Below, in pieces: positions 5,432 through 7,144 of a DNA stretch of 7,144 nt (positions are counted from its first letter, which is position 1; each line of letters starts with the position of its first letter). The stretch lies in assembly GCA_001796965.1 (NCBI GenBank), contig MGOA01000037.1:1-7144 (forward strand), read 5' to 3'. The DNA is from Chloroflexi bacterium RBG_16_64_43. Lineage in GTDB: Bacteria > Chloroflexota > Anaerolineae > Anaerolineales > RBG-16-64-43. The notes below the pieces were generated by a model that was not told the origin of the DNA, ran no database searches, and worked only from the letters and a program-made list of their open reading frames with translations. Both the position numbers and the translations under genes were made by a program.

Positions 5432-6860
5432 CGTTCTGTAGCCCGCCCTCTGTCAGGCGGCGCACATCATTGAGCGCGGTCTCCACCTCAGCCGGAGTGA
5501 CCGCTCGCGCTGCATGCCGGTGTGCGAGCTCGCCGCGCTTCGCGCGCTCGAGGGCCACCTCGCGCAGGCCGCGCCCGGCGGCTTGCGCCGCCTTCACCAG
5601 TTCTGCGGCCGCAGCGTAGCCGATGAGCGGGTTGAGGGCTGTGGCGATGATGGCGTTGCGCTCCAGCCCTTGTGCAGCTCGCTCCGGATTGGCCATCAGG
5701 CTCTTGACCCCGCGCTCGGCAAAGGCACCGATCGCACCGATCATCAACTGCATCATCTCGAACAGGTCGTGAGCGATGATTGGCATCATCACATTGAGCT
5801 CGAATTGGCCGGCCTGTGAGGCCAGGGCCACCGCCAGGTCGAGGCCCAGGATCTGGTACATCGCCTGGTTGAGCATCTCCGCCATGACCGGATTGACCTT
5901 GCCGGGCATGATCGACGAACCGGGCTGGAGCGGGGCAAACCGGATCTCATCCAAGCCGGAGGCCGGGCCGCTGGCCATCAGGCGCAAATCGTTGGCGATG
6001 CGTGTGAGGGTGAGGGCCAAGGTCCGCATGGCGGCCGAGAAATCCACGGCATCCGCCATCGACTGCATCGATTCGAACAGGTCGGAGGAGGTCGAGAGGT
6101 CGAGGCCGGTGACTTCGCGCAGGCGCGCCACCATGCGCGGGTGGAACTCGGGGTGTGCGTTGAGACCCGTACCGACAGCGGTTCCGCCGATACCTAACCG
6201 GCGCAAGCCCTCTGCAGCGCGTGACAGACGTGCTCGATCATGCGCCACCGCGTGAGCGTAGGCTCCGAATTCCTGGCCCAGGCGAACCGGCACAGCATCC
6301 TGCAGATGTGTCCGGCCGGATTTGACAATCGAGTCGAAGGATTCGGCCTTGTGGCGCAGTTCCCCAGTCAGCTGATCAACCACTCCCAGCAGATCTTCCA
6401 TCCGCCACAGGCAGCCGAGGCGAATCGCGGTGGGAATGACATCATTGGTGGATTGCCCAAGGTTGACGTCATCGTTGGGATGTACGCGGTACTCTCCCAA
6501 AACGCCGCCGAGGATCAGCGTGGCGCGGTTGGCGAGAACCTCGTTGGCATTCATATGATGGCTCGTGCCAGCCCCGGCTTGGAACGGGTCGACAACGAAC
6601 TCGGCGTCCCAGCGGCCCTCCATGACTTCGCGCGCCGCCTGGGCGATGGCCGAGGCCTTGTCCGGCTCGAGCAAGCCCAGATCGCGATTGACCTCCGCTG
6701 CCGCCAGTTTGATGGCACCCAGCGACCAGATGAACGCGCGCCAGGGCCTCCGGTCCGAAACCGGGAAATTGACGACCGCACGTATCGTCTGCGCGCCGTA
6801 GAGTGCCTGCGCCGGAACTCGCACCTCGCCCATTGTGTCGTGTTCGATGCGTTCTTCCAT
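5409..6860 (-). CDS. Class II fumarase/aspartase-family lyase (fumarate hydratase or aspartate ammonia-lyase)
   Basis: This 483-residue protein has the usual length for the family, which adds or removes water or ammonia across fumarate as a cytosolic homotetramer. The ATG at 6860 is set by AGGAG (6873-6869) eight bases upstream and by the expected N-terminus, RIEHDTMGEV...LYGAQT. Active-site segments are present: GTSHHMN (98-104), HPNDDVNLGQSTND (127-140), GRTHLQD (182-188, with the Thr184-His185 pair) and the mobile loop GSSIMPGKVNP (314-324). Features point both ways. The opening DTMGEV and LYGAQT are common in fumarases. QSTND, DAVPVRLGQEF, NPVMAEMLNQ and IATALNPLIGY look more like aspartate ammonia-lyases. 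HH in GTSHHMN, where I expect Ser/Thr-Asn, is unusual. I am sure of the family and undecided on the substrate, leaning slightly to aspartase. The gene sits between a terminator and the overlapping JAMM gene. Confidence 0.93.
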   Translation of the reverse strand: MEERIEHDTMGEVRVPAQALYGAQTIRAVVNFPVSDRRPWRAFIWSLGAIKLAAAEVNRDLGLLEPDKASAIAQAAREVMEGRWDAEFVVDPFQAGAGTSHHMNANEVLANRATLILGGVLGEYRVHPNDDVNLGQSTNDVIPTAIRLGCLWRMEDLLGVVDQLTGELRHKAESFDSIVKSGRTHLQDAVPVRLGQEFGAYAHAVAHDRARLSRAAEGLRRLGIGGTAVGTGLNAHPEFHPRMVARLREVTGLDLSTSSDLFESMQSMADAVDFSAAMRTLALTLTRIANDLRLMASGPASGLDEIRFAPLQPGSSIMPGKVNPVMAEMLNQAMYQILGLDLAVALASQAGQFELNVMMPIIAHDLFEMMQLMIGAIGAFAERGVKSLMANPERAAQGLERNAIIATALNPLIGYAAAAELVKAAQAAGRGLREVALERAKRGELAHRHAARAVTPAEVETALNDVRRLTEGGLQNDAQASHA

Positions 6861-6864
6861 GGAT

Positions 6865-6873
6865 CTCTCTCCT
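6865..6873 (-). promoter_or_regulatory. Shine-Dalgarno deciding the lyase start
   Basis: On the minus strand AGGAGAGAG (6873 down to 6865) precedes the ATG at 6860-6858. The same frame stays open upstream to about 7001, but that extension does not resemble the family, crosses the terminator hairpin and runs into the preceding gene, so it is rejected. Confidence 0.75.
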
Positions 6874-6880
6874 GGCGCGC

Positions 6881-6908
6881 CCAATAAAAAGGGAGCCTTG
6901 CGGCTCCC
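6881..6908 (-). terminator. Rho-independent terminator of the right-edge gene
   Basis: Read on the minus strand, GGGAGCC (6908-6902) pairs with GGCTCCC (6897-6891) in a perfect 7-bp stem with a 4-nt loop, followed at once by TTTTTATT (6890-6883). It lies 20 bp after the stop codon of the right-edge gene and ends about 10 bp before the lyase Shine-Dalgarno, so it sits in the lyase leader. Confidence 0.85.
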
Positions 6909-6927
6909 ATGAACGCCCCGTGGCCGG

Positions 6928-7144
6928 CTACTTGGCCGAATACCCCGGGCCATCCTTGAAGAACTTGTAGTTGGGATCGATGTCCGGTCGCAGGTCCACA
7001 ACCTCGCCCGTCTTCATGACGATGGTCTTGTCGAGATGCACCGCTTGGCCGTTGTGATCGGTGCCGTCGTAGACGGCCGTCCCGTCTGGCCGGCTGAGGC
7101 GCTGGCCCTCCTTGGCGGTGTGGGCATTCGGAACTTCGTCTTCC
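6928..7144 (-). CDS. Unrecognised protein, C-terminal 71 residues (5'-partial)
   Basis: A minus-strand frame runs open from the right edge to a TAG at 6930-6928. It has no upstream stop and only one internal Met (in TIVMKTGEV), so the gene starts beyond the window. The visible piece is hydrophilic, rich in Asp, Gly and Lys, and without membrane segments: SRPDGTAVYDGTDHNGQAV, then HLDKTIVMKTGEVVDLRP, then a C-terminal end KFFKDGPGYSAK. Alternating polar/hydrophobic stretches suggest short beta strands. Reality as a gene is supported by the intrinsic terminator just after its stop. I do not recognise the family and assign no function. Confidence 0.7.
   Translation of the reverse strand, partial: EDEVPNAHTAKEGQRLSRPDGTAVYDGTDHNGQAVHLDKTIVMKTGEVVDLRPDIDPNYKFFKDGPGYSAK

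Noticed and set aside
6883..6927. A sigma-70-type promoter for the lyase with TTCATG and TTTTAT boxes around the hairpin
   Set aside because: Only a partial match (3 of 6 and 4 of 6), and the T-rich box is explained by the terminator; kept only as a possibility in the terminator finding.
5432..7001. Longer lyase start near 7001 giving 530 residues
   Set aside because: The extra 47 residues do not resemble the family, the extension crosses a clear terminator hairpin and overlaps the preceding gene; the ATG at 6860 has a proper Shine-Dalgarno.

Overview
This is a 7.1 kb high-GC bacterial window with tightly packed genes in two convergent blocks. The organism cannot be named from the sequence. 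A free-living bacterium of the Chloroflexota (Anaerolineae-like) type is my best guess, because the TIM-barrel protein and the lyase resemble families I associate with that phylum; this is inference only. I see no insertion sequence, phage gene, CRISPR array, tRNA or rRNA.

Plus-strand block (1-4955). Five co-directional genes look like one transcription unit: (1) the C-terminal part of a peptidase C25/CHAT-like (caspase-fold) protein with a His/Cys dyad, open at the left edge; (2) a TIM-barrel protein related to glycosidases that seems to have lost both catalytic glutamates; (3) an FtsZ homologue that starts at a GTG overlapping the stop of gene 2 and carries His where FtsZ has a catalytic T7-loop Asp; (4) a 73-residue protein whose C-terminal half resembles the C-terminal tail of the C25-like protein; (5) a 53-residue protein with one C-terminal membrane segment. 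A strong 15-bp hairpin between genes 1 and 2 buries the Shine-Dalgarno sequence of gene 2 and ends at its ATG.

Minus-strand block (7144-4952). Reading leftward: the 3' end of an unrecognised gene, a rho-independent terminator, a class II fumarase/aspartase-family lyase, and a JAMM (Prok-JAB/M67) metallopeptidase that starts inside the 3' end of the lyase gene. The last genes of the two blocks overlap tail to tail by 4 bp, with no terminator visible between them.

How the genes may work together: the plus block combines a tubulin-family filament protein with an altered GTPase loop, a caspase-fold protease-like protein, a catalytically dead-looking TIM barrel, a small protein sharing a domain with the protease, and a small membrane protein. 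I infer that these form one membrane-associated assembly, possibly involved in cell division or stress control. Nothing in the sequence proves that function. The minus block reads as metabolism (C4-dicarboxylate or aspartate chemistry) plus an isopeptidase-like enzyme.
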